The notes below the pieces were generated by a model. That model was given only the letters and a program-made list of their open reading frames with translations, ran no database searches and had not been told where the DNA came from. DNA of 64,000 bases from Candidatus Latescibacterota bacterium (lineage in GTDB: Bacteria; Latescibacterota; UBA2968; UBA8231). The position numbers and the translations under genes were made by a program. The DNA is taken from positions 62,001 to 126,000 of the forward strand of contig JAJEIO010000010.1 in assembly GCA_022827835.1 (NCBI GenBank), read 5' to 3'. This document shows, in pieces, positions 16,675-26,304 of this stretch; position 1 is the first letter of the stretch; every line of letters starts with the position of its first letter.

Positions 16675-16703
16675 AATGTACTTGACGTGAACGTAAGTGT
16701 CAA
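16675..16703 (-). promoter_or_regulatory. Promoter and dyad operator of the MerR-isc operon
   Basis: Minus strand: TTGACA at 16703-16698, 17-nt spacer, TACATT at 16680-16675. A dyad at 16682-16703 (TTGAC ... ACGT ... GTCAA, 22 bp) covers the -35 box and most of the spacer, the place where MerR proteins bind. If the -10 is read two bases later the spacer becomes the 19 bp typical of MerR-controlled promoters. Autoregulation is inferred. Confidence 0.65.
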
Positions 16704-16792
16704 TGAATCGACCCCATAGAGCCTATTATCCTATATTCTATAAATAAGATATGGTAAACCAACATCTCCGAAAGAGCGAGGAGATAAGCGCA

Positions 16793-17353
16793 ATGATCGC
16801 GCGCATTGCATTCTGTCTAGTCTGGCTGACCACTCCCCTAACAGCCACGACAGTCCAGCGCTTCGACCTAGCAGCCTTGACTGCCAACGCCGAACGCATC
16901 GTCGTCGGAGTCTGTCGCCAAGCCCAGCCCCAATGGGTACGCGGGCAGATCTATACCCGCTATGTGTTCTCCGTCTCCCAGGCCATCAAAGGGCCAGCGA
17001 TCTCGCAACTGGAATTGCACCTGCCCGGCGGACATCTGCAAGGCACTGTTACCCGCATTGTCGGCATGCCCATCTTCGCCCCCGGTGACGAGGCCGTGCT
17101 CTTTCTCACCGCGGCGAACGCCTTGGGACACGCCTGGCCAGTCGGACTGGCTCAAGGCCACTTCGCCATCAAGCGCAACGCCGCCAATAAACCACGCGTC
17201 TTTCAAGAACTAAACGGCCTTGCGCTGCACACCGAGTCGCACAGCGCACCCAAAAAAGCACCACCCGACGAACCCGTCCAAGGTATGCCGCTCGATCAGT
17301 TTTTGGCGCGGGTGCGCACCTTGACCGAAGGCCAAACACGCGATGCGCACTAG
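16793..17353 (+). CDS. Secreted protein of unknown function, paired with metalloprotease
   Basis: 186 residues from the ATG at 16793, with GAGGAG 9 nt upstream. The N-terminus (MIARIAFCLVWLTTPLTATT) is a signal peptide, so the product is exported. The rest is a mixed beta-rich domain (about 25-150) with motifs such as IVVGVCRQAQPQWV and VFSVSQAIKG, then a charged tail. I recognise no enzyme motif. Its end overlaps the start of the matrixin-type protease gene by 11 nt, so the two are co-translated. A protease inhibitor, propeptide-like partner or adaptor is possible but unproven. Confidence 0.75.
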   Translation: MIARIAFCLVWLTTPLTATTVQRFDLAALTANAERIVVGVCRQAQPQWVRGQIYTRYVFSVSQAIKGPAISQLELHLPGGHLQGTVTRIVGMPIFAPGDEAVLFLTAANALGHAWPVGLAQGHFAIKRNAANKPRVFQELNGLALHTESHSAPKKAPPDEPVQGMPLDQFLARVRTLTEGQTRDAH

Positions 17354-19871
17354 CAGCCTACTGCTTGGTGGCCTGCTCGTCGCCATGCCCAGCCACGGCT
17401 TTCTCATCCAGACCTTTGAATCCCGATTTGGCAACCAAGTCCAGCAGACCTGGCGCCTCCCCGACCGCATTTCCTTTGTGCTCCACGCCGCTGGTTCCGA
17501 CGATCTATCCCCTGCTCAGACCCATGCGTTGATCCGCGAGAGTTTTCAGGTCTGGAGCGACGTGGCTACAGCACAGGTGGAATTTGTCGATCAGGGCACA
17601 ACCCAAAACAGCGTCCCAACGCAAAGAGATAGGCGCAACCTGATCTACTTCGACGAGACAGGACGCTACCTAAATGCCCCGCCCGAAACCGGCGTCATCG
17701 CCATAACCCGCATCCAGTCCCATTTTGCGACCGGCCACATCACCGATGCAGACATCATCTTTAACGGGCGCGACTTCCGTTTTTCTGCTGGTCTATTTGT
17801 TCAACCCGGCAATTGGATAAATCTCAAAGACGTAGCCGTCCACGAAATCGGCCACCTGCTCGGGCTTGAACACACTCCCCTCGACGGCCCCCCGCATATC
17901 CGCCCGACCATGAACCCCTTTAACCACAGCGACGACTCCGGCGAAGCGCAAAGCCTCGAACCCGACGACATCGCTGGCGTCAGCTTCCTCTATCCGGCCG
18001 TTGGCTACCAAGACAGCGTCGGCAGCATCGCCGGCCAAGTCCGCGACTTCGACCAACAGCCACTTTTCGGCACGCACATCAAGGCCGAAAACCTCGACAC
18101 CGGCGAACTGTTCAGCACCGTTTCGGGTGCCGAACCAAACGCCGCCACAGTCGGACACTACCGCCTGCACGGCTTGACCCCGGGCCGCTACCGCCTGAGT
18201 CTCGCGCCCATTGCCGGGGCGATTAACGAAGAGAACTTCAGCGGTATTTTCACTGATTTTGCCACTGGATTCCCTTCGGAATTCTACGACAACGCCCGCG
18301 ATAACACCTATGCCCGCGTCCTCGACTTGGCCGCTGCCCAGCACATCGGCGATGTCGATTTCATCACCGATTTTGCCGTGCCCGGCTATCCCTTCGTAGT
18401 CCCCATAGCCATAGTCTCCAACACCCCTGACACCCAAGGGCCTTATCCCGTGCGCGTCGCAGCTCGCGATGCCGCCAGCGTGTGGCTCCTCTATCAGATT
18501 GATGACGGGAGCATCCAGCACTTGCAAATGCAGCAGCAAGACAGCCTCTTCGTCGCCCAAATTCTTGGCCAGCGCGTTGGCACGCGCATCGCCTATCAGA
18601 TCGAGGCCCACGGCACCGACGGCAAGGTCTCGTACTTTCCCTATGTGGACGCTTGGCTCGACTTCACCGTCGTCGAACTGACCGGGGCCCCATTGGCCTT
18701 TACTGCCTTGCGCGGCGACGACGCCATTGGCGTGGTCGATACAGGTACCCGCCGCGAGCTAGCGCGCATCCCCGTCGGCGACGAGCCGATCCAGATGATC
18801 CTAGCCGACGACCAACTCTTCGTGTCCAACCTCTCGTCGAATGACCTCCGCATCATCGACACCGCGACTTTCCAGGTCCAAGCGCACATCGAGACCGCGG
18901 TCCAGCCCCTCGACCTAGCTCTCGCGCCCGACGGCAAAACGCTCTACGCGACCAACTCGGGCACGAATGCGCTGACCATCGTCGATGTTGAGTCGGGCCA
19001 AGCGCGCACCGTTGAGATCGCCGACACGAGTGAAGGACTATACGGCATTGCCGCCACCGCCGACAAGATATTCACCACCGACATCGCCGACAGCCAAGTC
19101 CTCGTCCTCTCGCCGCGAGGCCGCATAATCGACCGCATCCCAGTACCACCGAAACCGCGCTCGCTCGCGCTCGCACCCAACGGCAAGACGCTGTACGTAA
19201 CCAGCATGGACACGGGCCGCTTGACTGCCATAGACGCCGATGGCGCAACCGTCGCGCGCACCATCGACTTAGGCGTCAGCGGCACCTTTGCCATCGCACC
19301 CAGCCCGGATGGCCGCAAGCTCTATTTGACCGCTCATGGAGAAGGTGCTCTACTCGTCGTCGATGTGGCCAGCGGAACCTTGCGCAAAAAGCTCGCCATC
19401 GGTCGCAATCCACGGGCCATTGCCTTCTCGCCCGACGGCACGCAGGCGTACGTCACCAGTTCCTTTTCCAATGAGATCCACATCGTCGATGCCGTGCGCG
19501 ACTCCGTTGTCGGCCACTACGCAACCGGCCAGAATCCACGCGGCATCGCGCTGACACAGCCAGTTTGGCCCACCATCGAGTCCCAACACCCGATCCATTT
19601 CGCCCTGGCACCGGCCTTCCCCAACCCCTTCAACGGCTCGACGCAAATCACCTACACACTCGCCGCCGAGTCCCCGGTCGAACTGCGCGTGTACAACGCC
19701 CTCGGCCAAGCCGTGCGCACTCTCTTGCGTCAGCAGCGGGAAGCGGGGACGCATCAGATTTATTGGGATGGAAAAGACGATCAAGGACGGCCACTGGCCA
19801 GCGGCACCTACTTGCTCATCATGCGCGCTGGCGCGGTGCGCCAAACGACGAAGATGTTACTCTTGCGCTGA
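17343..19871 (+). CDS. Secreted matrixin-like metalloprotease with beta-propeller and C-terminal sorting domain
   Basis: 842 residues. Signal peptide at about 1-19; metzincin zinc site HEIGHLLGLEH (167-177) and a Met-turn near M190 (PTMNPF), as in M10 matrixins. Next comes a carboxypeptidase-regulatory-like beta domain (about 225-310, SIAGQVRD...). A YVTN-type beta-propeller follows at about 450-745, with repeats such as LALAPNGKTLYVTS and IAFSPDGTQAYVTS. The final 90 residues (PNPFNGSTQITYTL ... GRPLASGTYLL) form a FlgD-like Ig/type A sorting domain typical of FCB bacteria and type IX secretion. It probably cleaves extracellular proteins at or near the cell surface. The substrate is unknown. 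Confidence 0.88.
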   Translation: MRTSSLLLGGLLVAMPSHGFLIQTFESRFGNQVQQTWRLPDRISFVLHAAGSDDLSPAQTHALIRESFQVWSDVATAQVEFVDQGTTQNSVPTQRDRRNLIYFDETGRYLNAPPETGVIAITRIQSHFATGHITDADIIFNGRDFRFSAGLFVQPGNWINLKDVAVHEIGHLLGLEHTPLDGPPHIRPTMNPFNHSDDSGEAQSLEPDDIAGVSFLYPAVGYQDSVGSIAGQVRDFDQQPLFGTHIKAENLDTGELFSTVSGAEPNAATVGHYRLHGLTPGRYRLSLAPIAGAINEENFSGIFTDFATGFPSEFYDNARDNTYARVLDLAAAQHIGDVDFITDFAVPGYPFVVPIAIVSNTPDTQGPYPVRVAARDAASVWLLYQIDDGSIQHLQMQQQDSLFVAQILGQRVGTRIAYQIEAHGTDGKVSYFPYVDAWLDFTVVELTGAPLAFTALRGDDAIGVVDTGTRRELARIPVGDEPIQMILADDQLFVSNLSSNDLRIIDTATFQVQAHIETAVQPLDLALAPDGKTLYATNSGTNALTIVDVESGQARTVEIADTSEGLYGIAATADKIFTTDIADSQVLVLSPRGRIIDRIPVPPKPRSLALAPNGKTLYVTSMDTGRLTAIDADGATVARTIDLGVSGTFAIAPSPDGRKLYLTAHGEGALLVVDVASGTLRKKLAIGRNPRAIAFSPDGTQAYVTSSFSNEIHIVDAVRDSVVGHYATGQNPRGIALTQPVWPTIESQHPIHFALAPAFPNPFNGSTQITYTLAAESPVELRVYNALGQAVRTLLRQQREAGTHQIYWDGKDDQGRPLASGTYLLIMRAGAVRQTTKMLLLR

Positions 19872-20810
19872 CTCTACTGATTCGATAAACCCATCGACGC
19901 TGAAATAGCGAAACCCCGTATCGCAGAGCATGGTCACCAGCCGGGCCCCTGGGGCTAGGGTACTGGCCACCTGCAAGCTGGCCGCCACATTGGCCCCAGA
20001 CGAAGGCCCCAACAGCAACCCTTCCTCGCGGGCCAAGCGGCGGGTGCAGTGAAAAGCCTCGTCGTCGTCTATCTGCACGATCTGGTCGATCAATTCTTGG
20101 TCGAGGACTTCGGGTACAAAACCCGCGCCAATCCCCTGAATACCGTGCAAATCGGCTGCGCCCCCCGAGAGTACAGGCGAGCGCTTAGGCTCGACTGCTA
20201 CTATACGCACATCCGGCACGGCCTGCTTGAGCACTTCCCCAACGCCAGTTGTAGTGCCGCCAGTTCCCACTCCAGCGACAAAGGCGTCTAGTTCGCCTCC
20301 GGTAGCCGCGAGAATTTCCTCGGCCGTAGCTCGGCGATGGGCCTCCGGATTGGCCGGGTTAGAAAATTGCTGGGGAATAAACACACCCTCGGGATTGGCG
20401 GCCTTGAACTCTTCGGCCTTGCGAATGGCCCCGGGCATGTCTGCGGCCGCGGGTGTCAGCACAATCTCTGCACCGTAACTGGCCATAACTTGCCGCCGCT
20501 CCAAGCTCATGCTCTCGGGCATGGTCAACACCAGCCGGTAGCCCAGTACGGCCGCGGTCAGCGCCAGCGCGATCCCGGTATTACCGCTGGTAGGTTCGAC
20601 GATGGTCATGCCCTTTTTGAGCTGGCCGGTCGCCTCGGCGGCGCGGATCATGCTAACGCCGATGCGGTCTTTGACGCTGCCGGTTGGGTTGCGCGCTTCG
20701 AGTTTGCCGTAGAGCTGGCTGCCGTTGGCGGGCGCAACGCGATAGAGGCGCACAAGCGGCGTGTCCCCCACCAACTGCAACATGTCGTCTGCGATCTTGC
20801 GCTTGCTCAT
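19857..20810 (-). CDS. cysK: Cysteine synthase / O-acetylserine sulfhydrylase
   Basis: 317 residues, PLP fold type II. The PLP lysine is K47 in NPTGSVKDR, and the phosphate/substrate loop PTSGNTG is at 73-79. It makes cysteine from O-acetylserine and sulfide (CysK), though the CysM/cystathionine-synthase-like branch cannot be fully excluded. The ATG at 20810 overlaps the upstream DUF255 stop as ATGA; a longer in-frame start would lie inside that gene. The gene converges with the metalloprotease gene and overlaps its end by 15 nt. Confidence 0.93.
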   Translation of the reverse strand: MSKRKIADDMLQLVGDTPLVRLYRVAPANGSQLYGKLEARNPTGSVKDRIGVSMIRAAEATGQLKKGMTIVEPTSGNTGIALALTAAVLGYRLVLTMPESMSLERRQVMASYGAEIVLTPAAADMPGAIRKAEEFKAANPEGVFIPQQFSNPANPEAHRRATAEEILAATGGELDAFVAGVGTGGTTTGVGEVLKQAVPDVRIVAVEPKRSPVLSGGAADLHGIQGIGAGFVPEVLDQELIDQIVQIDDDEAFHCTRRLAREEGLLLGPSSGANVAASLQVASTLAPGARLVTMLCDTGFRYFSVDGFIESVESAQE

Positions 20811-22867
20811 CCCTCGGCCTTTAGCTGCTCTACCAAATCCGCGACCGTGGACAGCGGTCGTGAGCAAGTCGCATCGCGGCACACGTACGCCCGACTGCCA
20901 ACCGCCAGCTTCCCCTCTAGTAACGGCAACGCAGCCTCGGCTTCACCCGCCCCAACGCCAGCGGCTAACACGACCTTATTGGGCACAAAGCACCGGTGCA
21001 ATGCGGCGGCAAAAGCGCGGCACTCGGCTTGGTCCCCCACCAAAGCAACCTCCGTGGGCCTAGCCAAGTAGAAGTCGAGTGCGCAGAGCATCTGCGCCCC
21101 AGCGGCAGGGGCGCGGCGCAATAGCTGCTCGAAGAGAACCAGCGTTTGCTCGCCCCGCTGCCACAACGACTGATCGCCCTTCATCGCCCCCAAGCGCAAC
21201 AGCGCCAACGCACCCAGCGAGTTTCCCGAGGGCGTGGCGTTGTCAAATGGGTTCTTGGTGCGCACGATCAAGTCGGTCGCCTCGGCCCCCGCATAGAAAA
21301 ATCCCCCGTGCTCCCCATCCCAAAACCGCGCAACCATCTCGGCTGCCCAGTGCTCGGCTGCGGCAAAGAAACGCAACTCAAAACTCGCCTCATACAGGTC
21401 GAGCAAGCCGTTGACTAGACAAGCGTAATCGTCCTGATAGGCCGGAATCCGCGCCCGACCGTCCTTGTAGGTGTGCAGGAGACGATCATTGCAGACCATG
21501 CGTTCTAAAATAAAATCGGCCGCCTCGACAGCCGCTCGTAGATAGCGACCCTCCCCTATAACCTGATAGGCGCGGGCCATCGCGCTGATCATCAGCCCGT
21601 TCCAAGCCGTCAGAATTTTGTCGTCGCGCCCGGGGGCAACGCGCTGTTGCCGCACCGCCAGCAGCACCTCGCACCCGCGCTCTACGACTTGCGCCAGCCG
21701 CTCTGGCTCTACCTTGAGAAAGCGCGCAACCCCTTCTAGCTCGTTTTCCACGTGCAAGATATTGCGCCCGTGCTCGAAGTTGCCCTCGGGCACAACGCCG
21801 TAATAGCGGGCAAAAAGCGCGGCATCTTCTTCGCCTAACAGGTCCTCAATCTCCTCTAAGAGCCAAGTAAAAAACAGGCCTTCTTCGCCCTCGCTGTCCG
21901 CGTCCTGCGCCGCGTAGAAGCCTCCTTCGGGCTGCGTCATCTCGCGCAGCACATAGCCGAGGGTGTGCTCGACGACTTCGCGGTAGAATTCGTCTTGGGT
22001 CACCTGATAGGCTTCGAGATATGTCCACACCAGCAAGGCGTTGTCGTAGAGCATTTTCTCGAAGTGGGGCACGAGCCAGCGCTCATCTACCGAATAGCGG
22101 TGAAAACCCCCGCCAAGCTGGTCGTACATCCCTCCCCTAGCCATGCGCTTGAGCGTGTGCTCAGCGATTTCTAGCGCGCGCTGGTCGCCTCGTCTAACAT
22201 AGCGCCGCAACAGCAGGGACAAGCTCATGCTTGGCGGGAATTTGGGCGCGCCGCCAAATCCGCCAAACCTAGCGTCATACGTAGATTTAAGTTGCGCACA
22301 GGCCCCATCAAGGACCTCTTCTCCAGGAACGCTGCCCGGCGTCAAAAACTCGGCGTGTTGCTGGAGCGCACGCATCAGTTCGGCGGTCTTTTCGGCGACA
22401 CCAGTGCGGTTTTCCCGGTAGTAATCCGCTATCGCTTGCAACACCCTCGGAAAACCCGGCCGCCCGTGGCGATCTTCGGGGGGGAAGTACGTCCCGCCGT
22501 AAAAAGGCTGCAAATCCGGCGTCAGAAACACCGTCATCGGCCAGCCCCCCTGGCCGGTCATGGCCTGCACGGCCGTCATGTAAATCTCATCGACATCGGG
22601 CCGTTCCTCGCGATCGACCTTGATGTTGATAAAGTGCTCGTTCATGCGCTGGGCGATCTGTTCGCTTTCAAAGGATTCGCGTTCCATGACGTGGCACCAA
22701 TGACAGGCCGAATACCCCACTGAGAGCAAGATGGGCCGATCGGCGGCCCGGGCCGCAGCCAGCGCCTCCTCACCCCAGGGATACCAATCGACGGGATTGT
22801 GGGCGTGCTGGCGCAAGTACGGGCTGGATTCGTCGGCGAGGCGGTTGATGTGCTTGGGATCGGGCAT
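20807..22867 (-). CDS. DUF255 thioredoxin-domain protein (YyaL/SSP411 family)
   Basis: 686 residues. The N-terminal thioredoxin-like domain carries ACHWCHVM with C55 and C58, preceded by the family start [16 protein letters not shown]. The remainder is an (alpha/alpha)6-type helical barrel, as in N-acylglucosamine epimerases. The family is widespread but its biochemical role is unsettled. The start is uncertain: ATG 22867 (chosen) or GTG 22888. Between them lies a small AT-rich dyad, GTATTA / TAATAC (22869-22881). Coupled to cysK by a 4-nt overlap, which may hint at thiol metabolism. Confidence 0.9.
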   Translation of the reverse strand: MPDPKHINRLADESSPYLRQHAHNPVDWYPWGEEALAAARAADRPILLSVGYSACHWCHVMERESFESEQIAQRMNEHFINIKVDREERPDVDEIYMTAVQAMTGQGGWPMTVFLTPDLQPFYGGTYFPPEDRHGRPGFPRVLQAIADYYRENRTGVAEKTAELMRALQQHAEFLTPGSVPGEEVLDGACAQLKSTYDARFGGFGGAPKFPPSMSLSLLLRRYVRRGDQRALEIAEHTLKRMARGGMYDQLGGGFHRYSVDERWLVPHFEKMLYDNALLVWTYLEAYQVTQDEFYREVVEHTLGYVLREMTQPEGGFYAAQDADSEGEEGLFFTWLLEEIEDLLGEEDAALFARYYGVVPEGNFEHGRNILHVENELEGVARFLKVEPERLAQVVERGCEVLLAVRQQRVAPGRDDKILTAWNGLMISAMARAYQVIGEGRYLRAAVEAADFILERMVCNDRLLHTYKDGRARIPAYQDDYACLVNGLLDLYEASFELRFFAAAEHWAAEMVARFWDGEHGGFFYAGAEATDLIVRTKNPFDNATPSGNSLGALALLRLGAMKGDQSLWQRGEQTLVLFEQLLRRAPAAGAQMLCALDFYLARPTEVALVGDQAECRAFAAALHRCFVPNKVVLAAGVGAGEAEAALPLLEGKLAVGSRAYVCRDATCSRPLSTVADLVEQLKAEG

Positions 22868-22925
22868 GGTATTAATAATACGATTCACTGGCCGTTGGCG
22901 ATAGAGCTAGGTAGGAACGAACGAC

Positions 22926-24392
22926 CTATTGGCGTCGCGTCTGTAGATAGTCTTCTAGATCGCCGACGATGGCGCGGAAGCACCGCTCGGCCGCGGCGCG
23001 AATGTCCGTCCTATCGCGGCGGCAGTGCAGAGGCCACACTTGCTCCCGATAGCGCCTTTCGAGCCCGTCCTGATAGGCCATGGGCAAGGCCGCAATCTGC
23101 AACGCGCGAATTTCGCCAAAGCTGATATTCGGCGTGCCCACTCCGTTGGCGTAGGCGGCGATCTGCTCGCGGCCTAATCGTGTCTTAAAAAAAAACCAAG
23201 CGTAAAACGGATTGAGTCCTTCTAAGCGAATCAAATCGACAAAACAACCCACATTGGCCGGCTTGTTCCCCAGATATACCGCAAGGCGATTCCGGCCCAA
23301 GGCTCCAGCCCCAGATCGCGACAACAGCAAGTCCCCGGGGCGCACGCGGCTGCGCGGCGGATCGTGCACACCTGCGGGCGCGACGCACAACAGCGCTCGC
23401 TCGTCGAGCCCGGTTTCGGCGATATTGCCTTGCCGGATGACCGGCACTCCGGCTTCTATGTGCTGGGGACGGCTACCCGTAACAATCGGCCCGTACGTCA
23501 AATGGCAGATGTACTCCCCCAACGGGACCAGTCGCAAGCGGCCCGCCAAGCGACGCACCGCGGCGCGCCCCTGCCAGAAGCGCGGATCCCAACGCTGGGC
23601 GCGCAACGCGCGCTGTCCTATGCTCAGAAGCGCGGCCTCTGATTCGCGGCTAGCCGACGCGCTGAGTAAGAGCCGGACGTGCTGCGCGTACTGCTCTGCG
23701 CTCGGCTTCTTCCCGACTGGTGCGATCAGCCGCGCCTTGGTCCGGGCCAGTGACTTGCTGCGGCGCAATACTACCAAGGCCGTCTGCACCTTGTTGAAGG
23801 CTCCAGGCAGGGCGACGACAGCCCGCACCTCAGCGCGCGCTAACAACCAGTCGCGCACGGACTGCCGCCGGGCATTGGCGAGAAATCCTTCGGGCAATAT
23901 CAGGGCCATCCAACCAGTGGGCCGGATCAGTTGTAGTGAACGCTCGACAAAAAGCAACTCCACCGGGAAGGAGCGCATCTGCTCTTGTCCATCGAGCAGC
24001 CCAAAGCGCTGGACGAGCCGACAGGGTCCATCGGCCCCCAACAAGGGCAACATCGGTCCCAACTTACCAAAAGGCGGGTTGGCCAACACGCAATCGAACG
24101 TCTCATCCGCCACCTCGGGAAAGGTGCCGAGCAAGCCGTCTCCGGTGTAAAAGCGATCCGCTTGGCTGCGTCCCCGTTCGGCTAGTCCTGCGTCAATCTC
24201 AATGCCCGTGGTCTGATAGGCTCGTCCGACGGCGGCCAACAACGCTCCTTCGCCCGCTGCTGGATCAATCACGCGCGCTCCAGTTCCCAGATCTTTTCCC
24301 GCAAGCGTACGCACCGCGTCCCAAACCAACTGCGCGACTGCTGGGGGTGTAAAGTGCTGCGCTAGCAGCTTCGCGTTTCCTCCGTTACTCAT
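22926..24392 (-). CDS. Adenine-specific DNA methyltransferase fused to a specificity (TRD) domain
   Basis: 488 residues. The N-terminal SAM site DPAAGEGAL (43-51) and catalytic NPPF (105-108) mark an N6-adenine (gamma-type) methyltransferase. From about 290 to 460 a region with GVPVIRQGNI, RVRPGDLLLSRSGAGALG and GVGTPNISFGEI resembles the target-recognition domain of type I HsdS or type IIG enzymes. No nuclease motif and no restriction gene is nearby, so it is an orphan or solitary modifier, or the methylase half of a split system. Divergent from ssb with a 183-nt gap. Confidence 0.85.
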   Translation of the reverse strand: MSNGGNAKLLAQHFTPPAVAQLVWDAVRTLAGKDLGTGARVIDPAAGEGALLAAVGRAYQTTGIEIDAGLAERGRSQADRFYTGDGLLGTFPEVADETFDCVLANPPFGKLGPMLPLLGADGPCRLVQRFGLLDGQEQMRSFPVELLFVERSLQLIRPTGWMALILPEGFLANARRQSVRDWLLARAEVRAVVALPGAFNKVQTALVVLRRSKSLARTKARLIAPVGKKPSAEQYAQHVRLLLSASASRESEAALLSIGQRALRAQRWDPRFWQGRAAVRRLAGRLRLVPLGEYICHLTYGPIVTGSRPQHIEAGVPVIRQGNIAETGLDERALLCVAPAGVHDPPRSRVRPGDLLLSRSGAGALGRNRLAVYLGNKPANVGCFVDLIRLEGLNPFYAWFFFKTRLGREQIAAYANGVGTPNISFGEIRALQIAALPMAYQDGLERRYREQVWPLHCRRDRTDIRAAAERCFRAIVGDLEDYLQTRRQ

Positions 24393-24491
24393 TAGTGTAT
24401 CCCATTGGGGGCAACGGCCGCTTATGGCGGCTCATCAAACGACCTACATAACAAATTGCCGAACAAACCATTGGGCACCCAAGCGGCTTGC

Positions 24492-24507
24492 TGGCACGCT
24501 TTCTGCT
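24492..24507 (+). promoter_or_regulatory. Candidate sigma-54 promoter upstream of ssb
   Basis: TGGCACGCTTTCTGCT has the -24 element TGGCACG intact and GC of the -12 element exactly 12 bp from the GG, as the sigma-54 consensus requires (CTGCT in place of TTGCT). The expected start is near 24518. A leader hairpin AGGCCG-CTAA-CGGCCT follows at 24523-24538, 37 nt before the ATG. No enhancer-binding protein gene is present here. Confidence 0.4.
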
Positions 24508-24575
24508 ACACCCTAGCCACGCAGGCCGCTAACGGCCTCACCCATTCATCCACGCTCATCTTCAGGAGGAACCCC

Positions 24576-24977
24576 ATGCCGACCTTAAGGATGCCCAACA
24601 TCAACCAAGTCGCCCTCAGCGGCCGCTTGGTGCAAGACCCCGACTTCCGCTTCATGGACAACGGTGCCGCTCGCTTGCGGGGGCGGGTCGCCGTCAACCG
24701 CTCCTACCGCGACCGCAATCAAGAATGGCAAGAGGAGACCTCCTTCTTCGACATCGTCCTCTGGCAGAAAGCCGCCGAGACCTTGGCCAAACGCCTGCAC
24801 AAGGGCACGCCGGTCTTTATCACCGGCCGCTTGCAAAGCCACTCTTGGCGCGACAGCGACGACCAGCCCCGTTTCCGCGTTCAAGTGCAGGTGCGCAACC
24901 TGCAAGTTCTGGAAAGAGATGCAGAAGACATGCAGGAGGAAAACGTGCCAGAAGGAACCGCCCTCCAAGCGGCTTAA
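24576..24977 (+). CDS. ssb: Single-stranded DNA-binding protein, short form
   Basis: 133 residues from the ATG at 24576, which has a perfect AGGAGGA 5 nt upstream. The OB-fold is typical (NQVALSGRLVQDPDFRF, then FDIVLWQKAAETLAKRLHKG and VFITGRLQSHSW). The C-terminus ends EGTALQAA and lacks the acidic DDDIPF-type tip that SSB uses to recruit repair and replication partners. It may thus be an accessory SSB rather than the essential one. Divergent from the DNA methyltransferase. Confidence 0.93.
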   Translation: MPTLRMPNINQVALSGRLVQDPDFRFMDNGAARLRGRVAVNRSYRDRNQEWQEETSFFDIVLWQKAAETLAKRLHKGTPVFITGRLQSHSWRDSDDQPRFRVQVQVRNLQVLERDAEDMQEENVPEGTALQAA

Positions 24978-25048
24978 GCAAGGAATGTGCGCGAGCGCAG
25001 GCGGGTGCAGTCGGCGGACGAACGAGACGCGCCGCGCCCAGCCCGCGC

Positions 25049-26230
25049 TTATTCCGCTCGCTCAAAGAGCGCGGCAATGCCCATCCCCCCACCAATGCAC
25101 AGCGCAGCTATACCCAGCCTGACACTATGCTGCTGCATCTGGTGTAAAAGCGTGGTGGCAATGCGCGCGCCGCTGGCACCAACCGCGTGGCCGATGGCAA
25201 TAGCTCCGCCTTGGACGTTGACCTTATCCCAGTCCCAATCCAGTTCCCGGCCCACGGCCAAGCTCTGGGCGGCGAACGCTTCGTTGAGTTCGATCCGATC
25301 CACATCTTCAAGCCGGGTCTTAGTCTGAGCCAACAGCTTGCGGATTGCTGGGGCCGGGCCGATGCCCATAATGCGGGGATCGACGCCAGCACTAGCCGTG
25401 CCCCGAAGATAGGCCAGCGGCACCAACCCGCGCTCCTTGGCCCCTTCTTCGGTCATCAACAACAACGCGGCAGCCCCATCGTTGATTCCCGAAGCATTGC
25501 CCGCGGTCACGGTCCCGTCTTTCTTGAACGCCGGTTTGAGCTGACTTAACTGCTCGACAGTGGTCCCGGGACGCGGATGCTCATCTGTTGCAAAGACGGT
25601 CTCCCCACCTTTTTGCGCGATGGATATGGGCACGATCTGACCTTTAAACGCCTCCTGCTCTTGGGCGCAGGCCCACCGCTGTTGACTTCGCGCGGCGAAT
25701 TGGTCCTGCTCGGCGCGGGTAATCCCGTATTCTGCGGCCAAGTTCTCGGCCGTAACCCCCATGTGGCAGTCGTAAAAACAATCCCATAGCCCATCAAGTA
25801 ATAGCATGTCCTCGACTTGGCCGTGCCCTAGTCGCTGACCCCACCGCCCACCGTGCAGGACGTAGGGTGCCTGGCTCATGTTCTCCATACCCCCCGCCAG
25901 CACTACCTCGGCCTCGCCGGCCCGCAGGCTCTGGGCGGCCAGCGCAACCGCCTTCAGCCCCGAGCCGCAGAGCTTATTGACCGTCATCGACGGCACCTCG
26001 TACGGCAGCCCGGCAGCGATGGTCGCTTGGCGCGCTGGATTGGCCCCGGCCCCGCCCTGATACACCATGCCCATCAACACCTCATCCACTTCGCTCGCTT
26101 CCACTTGGCACTCCTCCAATGCCGCGGCGAGCACCTTGCCACCCAACTCAGCCGCCGTCACGTCTTGCAGCGCACCGCCAAAGCGGCCTGTGGCTGTACG
26201 CCGGGCGCTAACTACAACTGGATCTACCAT
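25049..26230 (-). CDS. Acetyl-CoA C-acetyltransferase (thiolase)
   Basis: 393 residues, standard length. Nucleophilic C88 in [10 protein letters not shown], the NEAFAAQ motif, His348 in GHAVGASG and C378 in CIGGGMG complete the thiolase active site. Most homologues have GHPIGASG; here Pro-Ile is replaced by Ala-Val. It condenses or cleaves acetoacetyl-CoA; biosynthetic (AtoB/PhaA) versus beta-oxidation use is not resolved because no other fatty-acid or PHB genes are adjacent. AAAGG lies 7 nt before the ATG. Confidence 0.94.
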   Translation of the reverse strand: MVDPVVVSARRTATGRFGGALQDVTAAELGGKVLAAALEECQVEASEVDEVLMGMVYQGGAGANPARQATIAAGLPYEVPSMTVNKLCGSGLKAVALAAQSLRAGEAEVVLAGGMENMSQAPYVLHGGRWGQRLGHGQVEDMLLLDGLWDCFYDCHMGVTAENLAAEYGITRAEQDQFAARSQQRWACAQEQEAFKGQIVPISIAQKGGETVFATDEHPRPGTTVEQLSQLKPAFKKDGTVTAGNASGINDGAAALLLMTEEGAKERGLVPLAYLRGTASAGVDPRIMGIGPAPAIRKLLAQTKTRLEDVDRIELNEAFAAQSLAVGRELDWDWDKVNVQGGAIAIGHAVGASGARIATTLLHQMQQHSVRLGIAALCIGGGMGIAALFERAE

Positions 26231-26259
26231 GTTTTACCTTTCGCTTATGCGTAGCCGCG

Positions 26260-26288
26260 TTGACGCGGTGCAGCAGCTAACTTAACTT
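26260..26288 (+). promoter_or_regulatory. Candidate promoter of tRNA-Ala
   Basis: TTGACG (26260-26265), 17-nt spacer, TAACTT (26283-26288); the predicted start is about 10 nt before the mature tRNA 5' end. The -10 box is a moderate match only. Confidence 0.4.
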
Positions 26289-26304
26289 TTTTTACACTGG
26301 ATAT

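Noticed and set aside
17793-18611. A 272-codon minus-strand open frame opposite the metalloprotease
   Set aside because: It is antisense to a gene with clear domains and has no motif; it is a by-product of codon composition.
23212-24150. A long plus-strand frame opposite the DNA methyltransferase
   Set aside because: Ser/Arg/Pro-rich with no motif and covered by the methyltransferase coding sequence.
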